Of a DNA stretch of 64,000 bases, positions 44,346 to 54,821 are shown piece by piece. The notes beneath the pieces are model-generated. The model searched no databases. It saw only the letters and a program-made list of their open reading frames with translations, and was not told the DNA's origin. The stretch comes from Pictodentalium vernedei (taxonomy: Eukaryota > Mollusca > Scaphopoda > Dentaliida > Dentaliidae): positions 386,672,674 to 386,736,673 of the forward strand of contig CM062289.1 in NCBI GenBank assembly GCA_031216915.1, given 5' to 3'. Position 1 is the first letter of the stretch, and each line of letters begins with the position of its first letter. The position numbers were made by a program, and so were the translations under genes.

Positions 44346-45084
44346 TCCACTGGAATTTGCCCTGGGATTGGTGTCTTAGTTATCGATTCGCTCTTGAGAG
44401 TTGTATCCATATCACTTTCATACTCGGGACTTACGCCTCTAAAAGAATTGTCACGTTCGTCTGCAATCCCAGTAAAAACTAGAACTTTACACCTACTAAA
44501 TGGGTACTGTGCAGCTGGATTTTAAAACCCAACCACGTGACCTCACAATGTGGCTTATTCACACCCTTTGTCAGCCCGTAGAATCTGATCATGTGTGAAA
44601 TTGTTCCATAATTATAAATGATATGTCGTACATTTTCTGCAGCTTGGGGTGGTGATCACCGCCCCTGCATCATACCATCTCAGAGTCAGAGGCGGACTGG
44701 GCGCATGGTGCATCGGGAAAATTCCCCCGCCGCTATTCTGTGTTATCTGTGTCTGGGGCCCAAAACTGATGCAGCTCAACGCCTGTTTGTGCATGAAATC
44801 TCGTGAAAATGACCAAAAGGCGAAAAGGATATGATTGCATAGATTTTCGGTATATTGAAATCTTCTCTATGTGGACTGCCATTGGCAGGCAACAAAGATG
44901 ACATTTTGACATATCAACAGTCTGGTCTACCTTTGATCGCTCAAATGCAAGGAAACAGCGTTCTTTGAAAGATCAAAATTGTTTCTCATTGGGCCGAACT
45001 ATGCGATTGCTTCTTCGATCACAACGTTTGCACCCTCGTTACTCTTCTTTGTCCAACTTTCACAGTATACATATCATTTCGGAG
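44346..45084. other. Intron 1 of the MOLO-1-like gene, unassigned
   Basis: Nothing recognised. Confidence 0.3.
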
Positions 45085-45808
45085 GTTTGTTTATTTATTT
45101 ATTGGGGTTTAACGGCACTTTCAGCAGGCAGGATCGCATCATGTCGGATTGTTTAACGGATGAAAAAAGCCGTAGTATCCGGAGAAAAACACCGAACAGC
45201 TGCGAGCAACTGTCAGACTTTCCAACTTCGCGCACGCAAAATTAACAGCGATTGAAAAGTACCTCGTCGACGTTCAGTACGCCTAATCACGCAGCTGGGG
45301 GGCGCGGTGGCTCAGTAGGTAGAGGTGCAGGCTGCAAGCCGAGAAGTCCTCGGTTCGAATCCCACGCCTGCGGCAACCGCGTTGTGTGCTTGGGCAAGAC
45401 ACTTCATCCCCATTGCCCACGAGGGGGTCGGTGACGCTGTGTACTAAGGCATACTGCACGTCGATGGTGCACCTGTCTTCAACCAATGGTAACCCTGCTT
45501 GTGTGGAGTTAGTATGTTGGGGAGCTGACCGTTGCTCGCCGTTGCTCGGTGGTTCTCTCCGGGTAATCCGGCTTCTCCACCCGTAAAACTGTCGCGGTCA
45601 TGATTAACCATTGTGCAGAAATATGTGACCTTAAACACCAATAAATAAATAAATAAATAATCACGCAGCTATACCGTGTCCCCGTGTGGGACATCGGGAT
45701 TTAGTGTCTTACCCGAAGGCACAACGCCGTTTCCGCTGGCCAGGATCGAATCGTCGACCTTTCGGTTTAAAGTCCAATGCTGTAGCCACGGACCACCGCG
45801 CCTCCTAA
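45085..45808 (-). mobile_element. SINE alpha split by SINE beta
   Basis: Tail and body at 45085-45296; head side ('ggatcgaatcgtcgacctt', 'ccaccgcgcctcc') at 45659-45808. Both tRNA-like ends are present, so the element was complete before being split. Confidence 0.85.
45297..45658 (+). mobile_element. SINE beta nested in SINE alpha
   Basis: Full length, TAAA tail. Flanked by the perfect 12-bp duplication aatcacgcagct (45285-45296, 45659-45670) from SINE alpha sequence. Confidence 0.92.
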
Positions 45809-45856
45809 TTTCGGAGATAAGGTGGGTAATAAGTGGGGGTGTATCCCACTCTTTTA

Positions 45857-46078
45857 TTAACCCTTTCAACACTGGTGGTATCTTCAATGCCCGTTAAATG
45901 GCAGACATTGGAAGCGTCCATATCCATTATTTTGGGGTAGAGCAATTAATATTTTCAACGTGCAGCCTTCAGGCTACACGTTGAAAATATTAATTGTTTT
46001 ACCACACATGTTCACTTGAAATTATGACGTATAGTGTTCTTGGACTGGAAAAGCGGCCTCTCGTGTTGAAAGAGTTAA
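45857..46078. mobile_element. TTAA foldback MITE, family C
   Basis: TTAACCCTTTCAACACTGG and GTTGAAAGAGTTAA ends; hairpin 'ttttcaacgtgcagcc' / 'ggctacacgttgaaaa'. Confidence 0.85.
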
Positions 46079-46121
46079 GCCACCCAACACGTTAGTTGCT
46101 TATAATAAAAACTAGACAAAA

Positions 46122-46322
46122 TTAACCCTCTGGGCCCTGGTGGTATATTCCACGTCGGCTCAGAGCCATCAACTGGTAGAGTCTATATTCGTTACTTGGG
46201 AAGACGAATCAACATCTCGATTGGTCTACCGTACAATTTCAATGAGCAGCTATCTAGTTGGTGAATTTAGATCGTATTACGATCCTGGGCCTGAAAGCGG
46301 TTTTTCGGGTTTAAATGGTTGA
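46122..46322. mobile_element. TTAA MITE, family C, short
   Basis: TTAACCCTCTGGGCCC start, TTTAAATGGTTGA end. The core hairpin is lost ('gacgaatcaacatctcgatt'). Confidence 0.7.
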
Positions 46323-46555
46323 ACAGAAACATCACACAAATTCCCACTCCCATATCGGAAGAGCCAAGTGTGTTGGGAAGTGTTGTGGGTAGCAGGATGA
46401 GCCACGGCAGAAACATTGCTTTCAGATCCATTTTGAGTATTTCAACCATTAGGATGAAAATAGACTGGTCCTCTAATAATTGCGGAGCAGAGATGACAAT
46501 GGTGTTGAACTGAAAAGCGAATAAATCACCAGGGATTTATATGTGGAGGTGAAGA

Positions 46556-46988
46556 CAGAGGCGGCGGAAGCTGGATAAAAGTGGAGAGACACAAATTTTC
46601 AAGGCCCATCATGGTTCGGCCCAATGGTAGAAAAGTTACGATCATGTATGGGTAAATGTACCATGGCACACTAGTCTTTTGTTTAGATGAGCGTGCTGCG
46701 GTATGGTCATTTTCCTGTCCATTTCTTCTGCTTCAGTCATATTTCAACCCGAAGGCTAGCCTTCGGGTTGAAAGATGGTTGAAGTAGAAGAAACGGACCG
46801 AAGCGACCGAAAGTGGGATTCTTTGGCCAAATATTGTTTGGATTTAGAAATAATATTTTACAGAGATGCCTGTACATTGGCACGTTCTCGTGCGCCCATT
46901 TTAACTCATTGTGCAACCGTGTAACATGTCATTGGAAAAGAGTGCAGGGGCAAGTGCCCCCTGTGTCTCCCTGGTTCTGCTGTCTCTG
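46556..46988. mobile_element. hAT-like family L, complete
   Basis: CAGAGGCGGCGGAAG start and 'ctgctgtctctg' end, 8-bp duplication ggtgaaga / ggtgtata (two mismatches). Hairpin 'caacccgaaggctagccttc' at the centre. Confidence 0.7.
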
Positions 46989-46994
46989 GGTGTA

Positions 46995-47366
46995 TATTTA
47001 TTGTTTATTTATTTATTGATGTTTAAGGTCACATATTTATGCACAATGGCTAATCATGACCGTGACAGTTTTACGGGTGGAGGAAGCCGGAGTACCCGGA
47101 GAGAACCACCGAGCAACGACGAGCAGCTGCCAGCTCCCCAATATCGTAACTCCACACTGCAGCACAGGCAGGGTTAGATTGGTTGAAGACATGCGTACCG
47201 TCGACGTAAGGTACGCCTTAGTACACGGCGTCATCGTGATCCCACATGGGCAATGGGGGTGAAGTGTCTTGCCCAAGGACACACCGCGGTTGCCGCAGCT
47301 GGGATTCGAACCGAGGACCTCTCGGTTTGCAGCCTGCACCTCTACCTACTGAGCCACCGCGCCCCC
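46995..47366 (-). mobile_element. SINE beta at the edge of element L
   Basis: Reverse orientation, complete head ('actgagccaccgcgcccc'). Flanked by the duplication tctgggtgta (46985-46994, 47371-47380), so it landed on the L element end. Confidence 0.85.
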
Positions 47367-47381
47367 TGCTTCTGGGTGTAG

Positions 47382-47432
47382 ATGAATGAATGAATGAATG
47401 AATGAATGGAATGAATGAATGAATGAATGAAC
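47382..47432. repeat. (GAAT)n microsatellite
   Basis: About 12 units with one interruption, directly after the SINE. Confidence 0.95.
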
Positions 47433-47885
47433 TGTTTGTTCAACAAATATGACAAGTTACATCAGTAATAAATACAAAGTGATATAGTTGTTGCGTTTGT
47501 ATCATAGTTTATAGGATAGAACATTATTAAATGAAATATTAATATCAACAGTATAGTGGTAAGAATAAAATTGCTGAAGGGAGATGCTAGACGTGTAAAC
47601 TTGTATGGAAACACCCCGGGAATTAAATTTAATATTTCTTTACAGTAAACTTAATTGTTTCGGTTTTATTTTAGTTTTATCACTTAAGATAAAAAATAGT
47701 TTCGCATCAATTCACGTCAGATCCAGGGAAAAGGATAATGAAAAAGGGAATTTTACATATGTACATGTATAGATATATAATAAATAACGATAACTGCTAT
47801 ACTCGAAAAAATAAATCTATTTCAGTTGTGTTTGATCGAGAAAAAAAAACACGGATCCAAGTGAGAGAAAAAACATTCATCTGTA
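47433..47885. other. Intron, unassigned
   Basis: AT-rich; nothing recognised. Confidence 0.3.
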
Positions 47886-48521
47886 TTAACCCTTTGAACC
47901 CGAGCGGCTGCTTTTCCGGACAGGAACATGATACGTCATAACGTCATTAAATAGGATGGCTGTTCAGTAAAAGTGTGGGGTAGACCAATCAATATTTTCA
48001 ACGTGCAGCCCCGAGGCTGCACGTTGAAAATATTAATTGATCTACCCCAAATAATGAATATGGACTCTTCTAATTGCTGCCATTGGGGGGAGGCGGTGGC
48101 GTTGCGATAACCGGTTCTCGTCAGATCACCGAGGTTAAGCAACGTCGAGCCCGGTAAGTCCTCGGATGGGTGACCGTCTTAGCGATCGATTCGGACTCCC
48201 GCGTTGTGTCCTTGGGCAAGGCACTTAACCCCGATTGTCCTCATGGGGGCACGATGACGCCGTGTAATAAGGTGTACTGCACGTCGATGATGCGCATGTC
48301 TTCAACCAATCTAACCCTGCCTGTGCTGCAATGCGGAGTTACGATGTTGGGGAGTTGGCAGCTGCTTGTCGTTGCTCGGTGGTTCTCTCCGGCTTCCTCC
48401 ATCCGTAAAACTGTCACGGTCATGATTAGTCATTAGTATGTGACCTTAAACACCAATAAATAATAAATAATTGCTGCCATTGAACTGGAATGGAAGATAC
48501 CACCAGGGTTCAAAGTGTTAA
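47886..48521. mobile_element. TTAA MITE, family C, split by a SINE
   Basis: TTAACCCTTTGAACCC start; hairpin 'caacgtgcagccccgag' and reverse; the right end 'ccagggttcaaagtgttaa' follows the SINE. Confidence 0.9.
48086..48468 (+). mobile_element. 5S-headed SINE (gamma), copy 3, nested in MITE C
   Basis: 5S-like head ('ccggttctcgtcagatcacc', 'ggttaagcaacgtcgagccc', 'ctcggatgggtgaccgtctt'), body and tail as in SINE beta. Perfect 14-bp duplication aattgctgccattg (48072-48085, 48469-48482) made of MITE C sequence. Confidence 0.93.
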
Positions 48522-49465
48522 GCACCAAACAACACATAAAAAACTTCTAACCAAGCCTTCGATCTGTGAAGATGTTTATTGGGCTACACAAATGTGAGAC
48601 AACACAAACCACAAATGATGAAAATCTCGGAGATGAACTTCTGTAAATATCGTTGCAACTGCAGTGATTGGGGTGAGATAAAAAAATAATACCTGTAGCA
48701 AAAATGCAAAGTTATTGAAGGAAAATGATTCTGGACAAAATATATGATAAATAGATCCCCCCCAAAGTCCCCTAGCTCCCAGTTAGTGTGATATGATTCC
48801 AGCACACCCTTCAAAGACTCCTGAAGTAAATATTACTGGAAGGTCTGTTAAGATCAAGAGGTCTGTGTGTACAAAGCTGTTCGATCCAAAATGTTTATCG
48901 AGAATCCGCTCAGATTCAGTCCAGCGGGGTTTGGAGTCAACGAAAAATGACTGGAATGAAATTATTAGATGACCCGCGGACATACAGTGTCATGTGGTGA
49001 CACAGTCACGTTCCTTCTGCATTAGCCTGTGGTTGTTCACGCGTTTAAACGGAGTTTATTTTTGTAAATACCACATTGGACCTTCCGCAATAAGCTCAGC
49101 AAAATATTCTACATTTATCCCTAGTATTGGTGAAACTTGCATTGGGCCAATGTGTTCGGGGCAGCGAAATTGTAGGGGCATCCCGTAGCTACGCCCCAGT
49201 TTGGTGTACATTCTGAGTGGAGTGAAATAAAGAACTTGAACTTGAGCATGATGCCGATTGGTTTACAGCTTGAAATATGCAAGCGGTATTTGAATGGCGG
49301 GTTAAGTTGAAACCGCGCGGAGGCATTTGTTGTAAGGTCGTATTCCGTGAGTGAGTGTGTGTATGTATATATATATATGATATCTAGGTTTTGACTGAAT
49401 ACCAAAATTATTACAATAACATGAATAGTCATAGGAACAAATGGAAGGCATATTTAATATCTTTC
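48522..49465. other. Intron, unassigned; possible retroelement end
   Basis: 'gaaataaagaacttgaactt' at 49210-49245 resembles a LINE or retrocopy 3' end. Otherwise nothing recognised. Confidence 0.3.
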
Positions 49466-49469
49466 TCCG

Positions 49470-49690
49470 ACGCGACCAGGAGACGACACCTGCAAAAAAA
49501 TCCTTAAATAACTCAAATTTGCTATTATTGCCGCCAAAACATAGCTTATGACCTCTCACTGGAACGAGCTAATGTGGGGTCATAAGCAATGTTTTCGAGG
49601 CGAAAATAAAAAGTAATAATAATAATAATGCTGAAATGGCATTTTTTTTAAAGAGCATTAAAGGGTGTGGCCGTTACATTATGTGAAGGG
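49470..49690 (-). repeat. Family B MITE, decayed
   Basis: 'agacgacacctgcaaa', 'aaaacatagcttatgacctc', 'actggaacgagct', 'ggccgttacattatgtgaag'. Confidence 0.65.
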
Positions 49691-49704
49691 TCTAGATATT
49701 CATT

Positions 49705-50151
49705 CAGGGGTGGCGGAAGCTCGATAAAAGTGGAGGGGCTCAAATTTGCAATGCTACCATGGTCCGACCCATGTGAGAAAGGTTACAATCGTATATCGGT
49801 AAATGTACTATGACTCGCTATAGTCTCTCGTTTAGATGAATATGCCGCTGTGTGGTCACTGTCTTGTCCGATTCTTCTTCTTCAACCATCTTTCAACCCG
49901 AAGGCCAGCCTTCGGGTTGGAAGATGGTTGTAGAAGAAACGGACCGAAGCGACGACCGAAAGTGGGACTCTGAGGCTAAATATTGTTTGGATTTGCAAAT
50001 AATGTTACAGGAATGCCTGTATATTGACACGTCTGCACGCGCCCGTTTTTACTCGTTGTGTAACTGCGAAACATATCCGCGGAAAAAAGTGGAGGAGCGC
50101 GTGCCCCCGTATCCACCCCCCCCCCCCCCCACCCCGGCTCCGCCGCCTCTG
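49705..50151. mobile_element. hAT-like family L, complete
   Basis: CAGGGGTGGCGGAAGC and GGCTCCGCCGCCTCTG ends; 8-bp duplication tattcatt / tattcgtt (49697-49704, 50152-50159). Hairpin 'caacccgaaggccagccttc' and a C run near 50117-50130. Confidence 0.82.
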
Positions 50152-50159
50152 TATTCGTT

Positions 50160-51195
50160 ATTTAATATTGCCCAATAAGTACAAATTGGATTCCTTCTCG
50201 GGTGATATTTATCAATGTGTGTTCGCTCAACTATGGTGATAAGAGCTAAAAAGTGCTGCGTGTTTTTTTTCAATATAAATTAGTGAAAATTGTAGGCTCT
50301 TTGGGACTCATACAGCCGAAATTAAATTTCTCAGTGGTGCAAATCAAAGAAATCATATCTTCGACAGTCAGATTAAATTGCACCAATATAGAAAGAGTTT
50401 CCATCTACAGTAAAATTACTCAGTTTATTTCCGCTTCAGAAGAAGACGTTTCATCATCAGCAATCAATTTGCATCCATTTACGTATTTTGCAAATTTCAT
50501 TGGAAACAAGAGGTGCGCATTGGAGATGCAGGCGTCGAGTTGTGGTGGCAAAGACCCATAACTCTATAACGACATATCGGGTCGGGTCAGTTTTCGAACT
50601 CGCTTGAGATATTATTGTAAGAGGCCTGTACGGCAAATATTAGTCAAATCGGAGAACGTTTGTTCAAGTTCTTGCGCTAACAGTGTGAGGACGCCCGCCC
50701 GAACACCGGCCCACCCGCCCGCCCAACCGACCGCACACTGCCCGACGCCAAACGATAGGTATCGGTTGTTAACACAACTCTACCAAAAATGTTGGGTTAT
50801 CAAGTTTCTGCCGTTTTGGCATCCAAAACAGGTAACTTATCAAAACCCCAGTCAAAAAACATTTTTCAACCAAAACATCAATACTTTCCCATCCATTTTA
50901 AAAATTTTAGCCTGCAGAAAGCCTTAAACTTTTCCCGACGAGCCGAAAATATTTGATGCTACCCTCCGCCCTTGTATCTACGCTACTAATGATAACTGAG
51001 ATTGATTGGCCGTTGTAATAATTTGTTAATTAAATGACAGTGAACAATTACAAGCGGAGTATACGACGTAAAAAAAATTTGCTTTTTGTAAAAATAATTT
51101 TGTTTCCCCAATAATGCTTATATTCTGCGTAAATATCAACCATTTGCCTTATGTAACGATCATATCCACAGTTGCTTTTCACATCTCCATTCAAA
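50160..51195. other. Intron, unassigned
   Basis: C-rich stretch 50690-50745 ('gcccgcccgaacaccgg'). Nothing else recognised. Confidence 0.3.
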
Positions 51196-51790
51196 TGTTA
51201 TTACTTCTTTATTTTTTATCCTCAAAATAGGTTATGACCCCTCGGACAAGGTGGTGTCATATCGTTCCCTGAGTTCCAATGTGTTCTATGTGCCTACTGG
51301 CACATAGAACACATTGAAACTCGGGGACGATATGTATGTATGTAATGGGGTATAACGACACTTTTGACAGCCAGGGTAACCTCGTGTCGGACAGTTTACG
51401 GGAGGAGGAAGCCACAGTACCAAGACAGAACCACCGAGCAACGGTGGGCAACTACCAAACTCCCCAATGTACTAACTCAACACAAGCAAGTTTAGCATTG
51501 GTTGAAGACAAGTCCACCATCGACGTGCAGTACGCCTTGGTATACAGCGCCACCGTGCCCCCACATGAGCGGTCGAGATGAAGTGCCTTGCCCAAAGACA
51601 CAATGCAGTTACCCCTGCATGGTGGGAATAAAACCGTTGACATTTCGGTTTAAAGTCTAGTTTCGTAATCACTGCGCCACCGCGCTCCCAAACAAGGTGT
51701 CATAAACTATGCTTTTCTGGAAGATACTCAAAATATTTAGTGACTAAAAACAAGATTTTCAAGTGTCATTTTCTGATCGTTTTTGGCGAA
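51196..51790. repeat. Family B MITE remnant hosting hairpin D and SINE alpha
   Basis: B-like 'taggttatgacccctcgg' before, and 'gtgtcataaactatgctttt' after; between them hairpin D (51259-51331) and a reversed SINE alpha (51332-51689). Confidence 0.65.
51332..51689 (-). mobile_element. SINE alpha, full length
   Basis: Tail 'ggggtataacgacactttt', block 'gaggaagccacagtaccaag', body 'ccttgcccaaagacacaatg', head 'actgcgccaccgcgctccc'. Confidence 0.85.
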
Positions 51791-52255
51791 GGAGTAATAA
51801 ACAAAATATTCCAAAAGGCAAATTCAAGAGGCTGAAAAAATACCTTTATTTCGGGATTAGTTAGGTGGAAAGTTGCAACTACTATAGTCTCTATACAAAA
51901 TATATTCACATACCATATGTGATATTCAACAGTTCTCATACCTAACCCGACATTCAACAGTTCTCATATCTATCCCCAAACTTAGTTGTTTTATGTATTT
52001 TCCAAAAAGCCTATTTCAGTGAGGTGCAATGTGTTCGGGGTGGGGGGGGTGGGGGTGGGGGGGGGGAGGGGGTAATGAAAAATAAGAAAATCACTTTGGC
52101 AAATTTTGTGTTCAATGCGGTTGTGGATTTCTCCAATCAGTTTGGATAAGGGTTAAATCAGAAATGCTACGTGTAGCATTTACTAAATGGGAGTAAGTCT
52201 TTTTTCTAGAGATGCTTATGGTATTCATGCAGGTTTTTATAGTTATCGGTGCTAT

Positions 52256-52258
<3 letters not shown>
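51791..52258. other. Intron, with a G-rich stretch
   Basis: 52038-52072 is a run of G blocks (ggggtggggggggtggg...) that could form a G-quadruplex. Otherwise unassigned. Confidence 0.5.

Positions 52259-52288
<30 letters not shown>
52259..52288. repeat. (GTT)n microsatellite
   Basis: About 10 units. Confidence 0.9.
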
Positions 52289-52290
<2 letters not shown>

Positions 52291-52587
52291 TGCTGTTTTA
52301 CACTGCAAAAAATTACTGTCAAAATTACAGTGGAAGAACTGGAAACACATCGCCATTATTTCTACCGTAAAGTTAACGGTAATGATTGTTACTACAAAAG
52401 TTTCATAAGGCCTCTCAAAATAGACCTTTTATTTCTCATACCATTTTTTGTAAAATTGCAAGTGGGTAGGCGGTTTTTTATTTTATTTTTTATTTTTTAA
52501 TTATTTCTTTGCAATCAAAAATTAATGTTCTTGGTTTTTTATGTTTTAGGTCTCATAATCTACAGAATAGCATGGGTGGTGGTGTAT

Positions 52588-52735
52588 ATCGTCCCTTGAG
52601 TGCAAGAAGGTTTTGCAATGCTAAAGCATTGCAAAGCCTTGTTGCACCCAAAGGAACAAATTTATCAGTTTTTTAACTTGTGAAAAATATCAGACATAAA
52701 CCATTTAATTTTTTTTTTTTTTTTTTTTTTTTTTT
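52588..52735. repeat. Hairpin 'caatgctaaagcattg' copy 2, then poly-T
   Basis: 'gtcccttgagtgcaagaagg' outer arm; about 24 T near 52711-52734. Confidence 0.7.
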
Positions 52736-52871
52736 GCATTGGTTATAAAAAGAGAATATGCGGCTGCCAAAAGGACAATGCGGGAGGGCCTGAGAAACAG
52801 ATTTTTAACTTTTTAGGACTAATGTGTAAACTAAGAGATGAGTGCTCATATATAGAAGAGCAGAGTTTTTT

Positions 52872-53112
52872 TTAAACCTTTACCTAACACGAAACCCAGC
52901 GACACTTACAAACAAAATTCTTGAAGAACTAATATATTTTTTTCAGTTTTTGCGTCAAAAACATAGTTTATGAACCTCATTGGGACGAGCTCAACGACCT
53001 CGTTCCAATGATGTTTTTCTGGACAAAAAATGAAAAAATAATGAAATTTGAAGAGTAATTTTTGTGAATAGCGCTGGTCTTTTTTTTACCGTTGTGTTGG
53101 GTAAAGGGTTAA
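52872..53112 (-). mobile_element. TTAA foldback MITE, family B
   Basis: TTAAACCTTTACCTAAC start, GTTGGGTAAAGGGTTAA end; the core is damaged (gacgagctcaacgacctcg). Confidence 0.85.
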
Positions 53113-53468
53113 ACGAAAGCATTCAACTGTTCAAATTGCAAAATGACGTCATCCGTTACCAAAGGTGCCTTGATTTAAAAGACTCCGTTTTTACGGTAGA
53201 TGAATTAATATCTTTAACCTGCAGCCAAACTGATGCAGGTTGAAGATAGTAACTGGCTCACTGCGTATAACAAACTAATAGCCTTCTCATGAAATAATGG
53301 GAAACGAATATACCAGCGTTGTCGTTTTAAGTCAAGATCGAACAAAAAAGACCAGCATTGCCAATTAACGGTAGTTAAATACGGTATTTTCACCGTCATA
53401 TTTCATGGTAGAAGTTCCGGCAACTAGATTGCCAGCACTTTTATTGTATTTTTGTTGGTGTTGCTATT

Positions 53469-54040
53469 ATGACATGTCTTGGGAGAGTGGTGACTCAGTG
53501 GTTACGGCATTGGACGTCAAGGTCCACAGTTCGATCCCCACCAACTGCGCTGTGTCGTTGGCCAAGGCACTTAATCCCGATTGCCCACCTCGGGGCGATT
53601 GCGCCATGTGCAAAGGTGTGCTGCACGTTGATGGTGCACATGTCTTCAACTACTGTTTGTGCGGAGTTGGGGAGTCTGTTAGTTGCTCGCCACTGTTCGG
53701 TGGGTCTCTATGGGTAATCCGACTTCCTCCACCCTTAAAAAGAGGTGATCTTGGCTGTCGAAAGCGTCGTTAACCCTTTACTCAAACGTAACAGCCAAAA
53801 TCGGCCAGCGCTATTCTCAAAAATCTCCAATTAATTTTTCATTACTTTTTAATTTTTGTCTCAAAAACATAGGTTATGACCCCTCGTTGGAACGAGCTCG
53901 TTCCAACGAGGGGTCATAACCTATGTTTTTGAGACAAAAAATGAAAAAAAAATTAGTTGTTCACGAATTTTTTTTGTAAGTGTCGTCTGCTTTTCAGGTT
54001 AGGTAAAGGGTTAAACCCCATTAAAAACATGACATGTCTT
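53469..54040 (+). mobile_element. SINE alpha next to exon 1, split by MITE B
   Basis: Head at 53481 ('ggtgactcagtggttacggc'), body, 'taatccgacttcctcca', tail 'gtcgttaa' then the MITE then 'accccattaaaaac'. Perfect 12-bp duplication atgacatgtctt (53469-53480, 54029-54040); the second copy begins three bases from exon 1. Confidence 0.92.
53770..54014 (+). mobile_element. TTAA MITE, family B, nested in SINE alpha
   Basis: Inserted in the TTAA of the SINE tail 'gtcgTTAAaccccat', duplicating it. CCCTTTACTCAAACG and TTAGGTAAAGGG ends; perfect core centred near 53896. Confidence 0.95.
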
Positions 54041-54042
54041 AC

Positions 54043-54283
54043 CTTCCATTGTATCCAGAACATGATCCGGGTCGCACACCCATGATTTTGTACAGTTTCG
54101 TCCACACCTATCAATATCAATTTGGGGGTTTGGAAAACTGTACATCGTTCTGTTAGTTAAGGCTTCTGAAACGGGTATACACTGTGTCGCCGTTAATACC
54201 ACGATAACATTTATAAAAGACAGAAAGAAAAGAACTTCATTTTGTGCGTGGGAATCACAAAATTGAACCATAACTTCAAACAT
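54043..54283 (-). CDS. MOLO-1-like (TPM domain) protein, exon 1
   Basis: Read on the minus strand. ATG at 54283 (a second in-frame ATG at 54271) opens 80 codons plus one base, ending at the strong donor G|GTAAGA (GT at 54042-54041). Residues 16-33 (EVLFFLSFINVIVVLTAT) are a signal-peptide core; the N-terminal extension before it suggests M5 could be the real start. Residues 59-79 hold C-G-R-N-C, then W68-V-C-D-P-D73, the signature I know from the start of the TPM domain in MOLO-1 proteins. In C. elegans, MOLO-1 is a single-pass auxiliary subunit of levamisole-type acetylcholine receptors; that role here is family inference. A SINE sits 14 bases into the intron. Confidence 0.68.
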
Positions 54284-54821
54284 TATATCTCAAAAATGCA
54301 CAGTGGGTTTCTTCAAAAAGAAAGAAGTCACATCGTTCGAAACAACTCCCGCGATATAAAAACTACCGGAGTCGACGTTTGCACTCGACATTGCGTCTTT
54401 CGCGAGCAGTGGCGAGCACTGGTTCTCTATTTTAAAAAGCCATAACTTTATCGTGATGCAAACATTTTTTTATGAAACGTACTCGTACTCCAGAGAAAAA
54501 AAAGTGTGTTGTGTTTGGTTTGATCTTTCGACACAGTTACCCGACATGTTTTGCGTCTTTCTCTAAATTAAAAAACACAAGGGCTGGACACGATGAAATC
54601 TTTCTATTTACATTGATGCTCAATGATAATTGAGGCTGAGATTTCACACACTGACTTAAATACTCAGGTCGTGCAGGTAGAGTTAGGGATCTGTCTTGTT
54701 TATAAGAACTCGCTTTTATTTTGCATACACTGAATTAGCTAAAACTACTTTTTCGGTTCTGTTCTTTTGCCATGTTTGTCGCGCTGTGGCAGATATTAGG
54801 GGATGGAGTTTGGGTGCCTAA
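54284..54821. other. 5' flank of the MOLO-1-like gene
   Basis: Should hold the promoter or a 5' UTR exon. I see no TATA box or initiator that I would defend. Confidence 0.35.
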
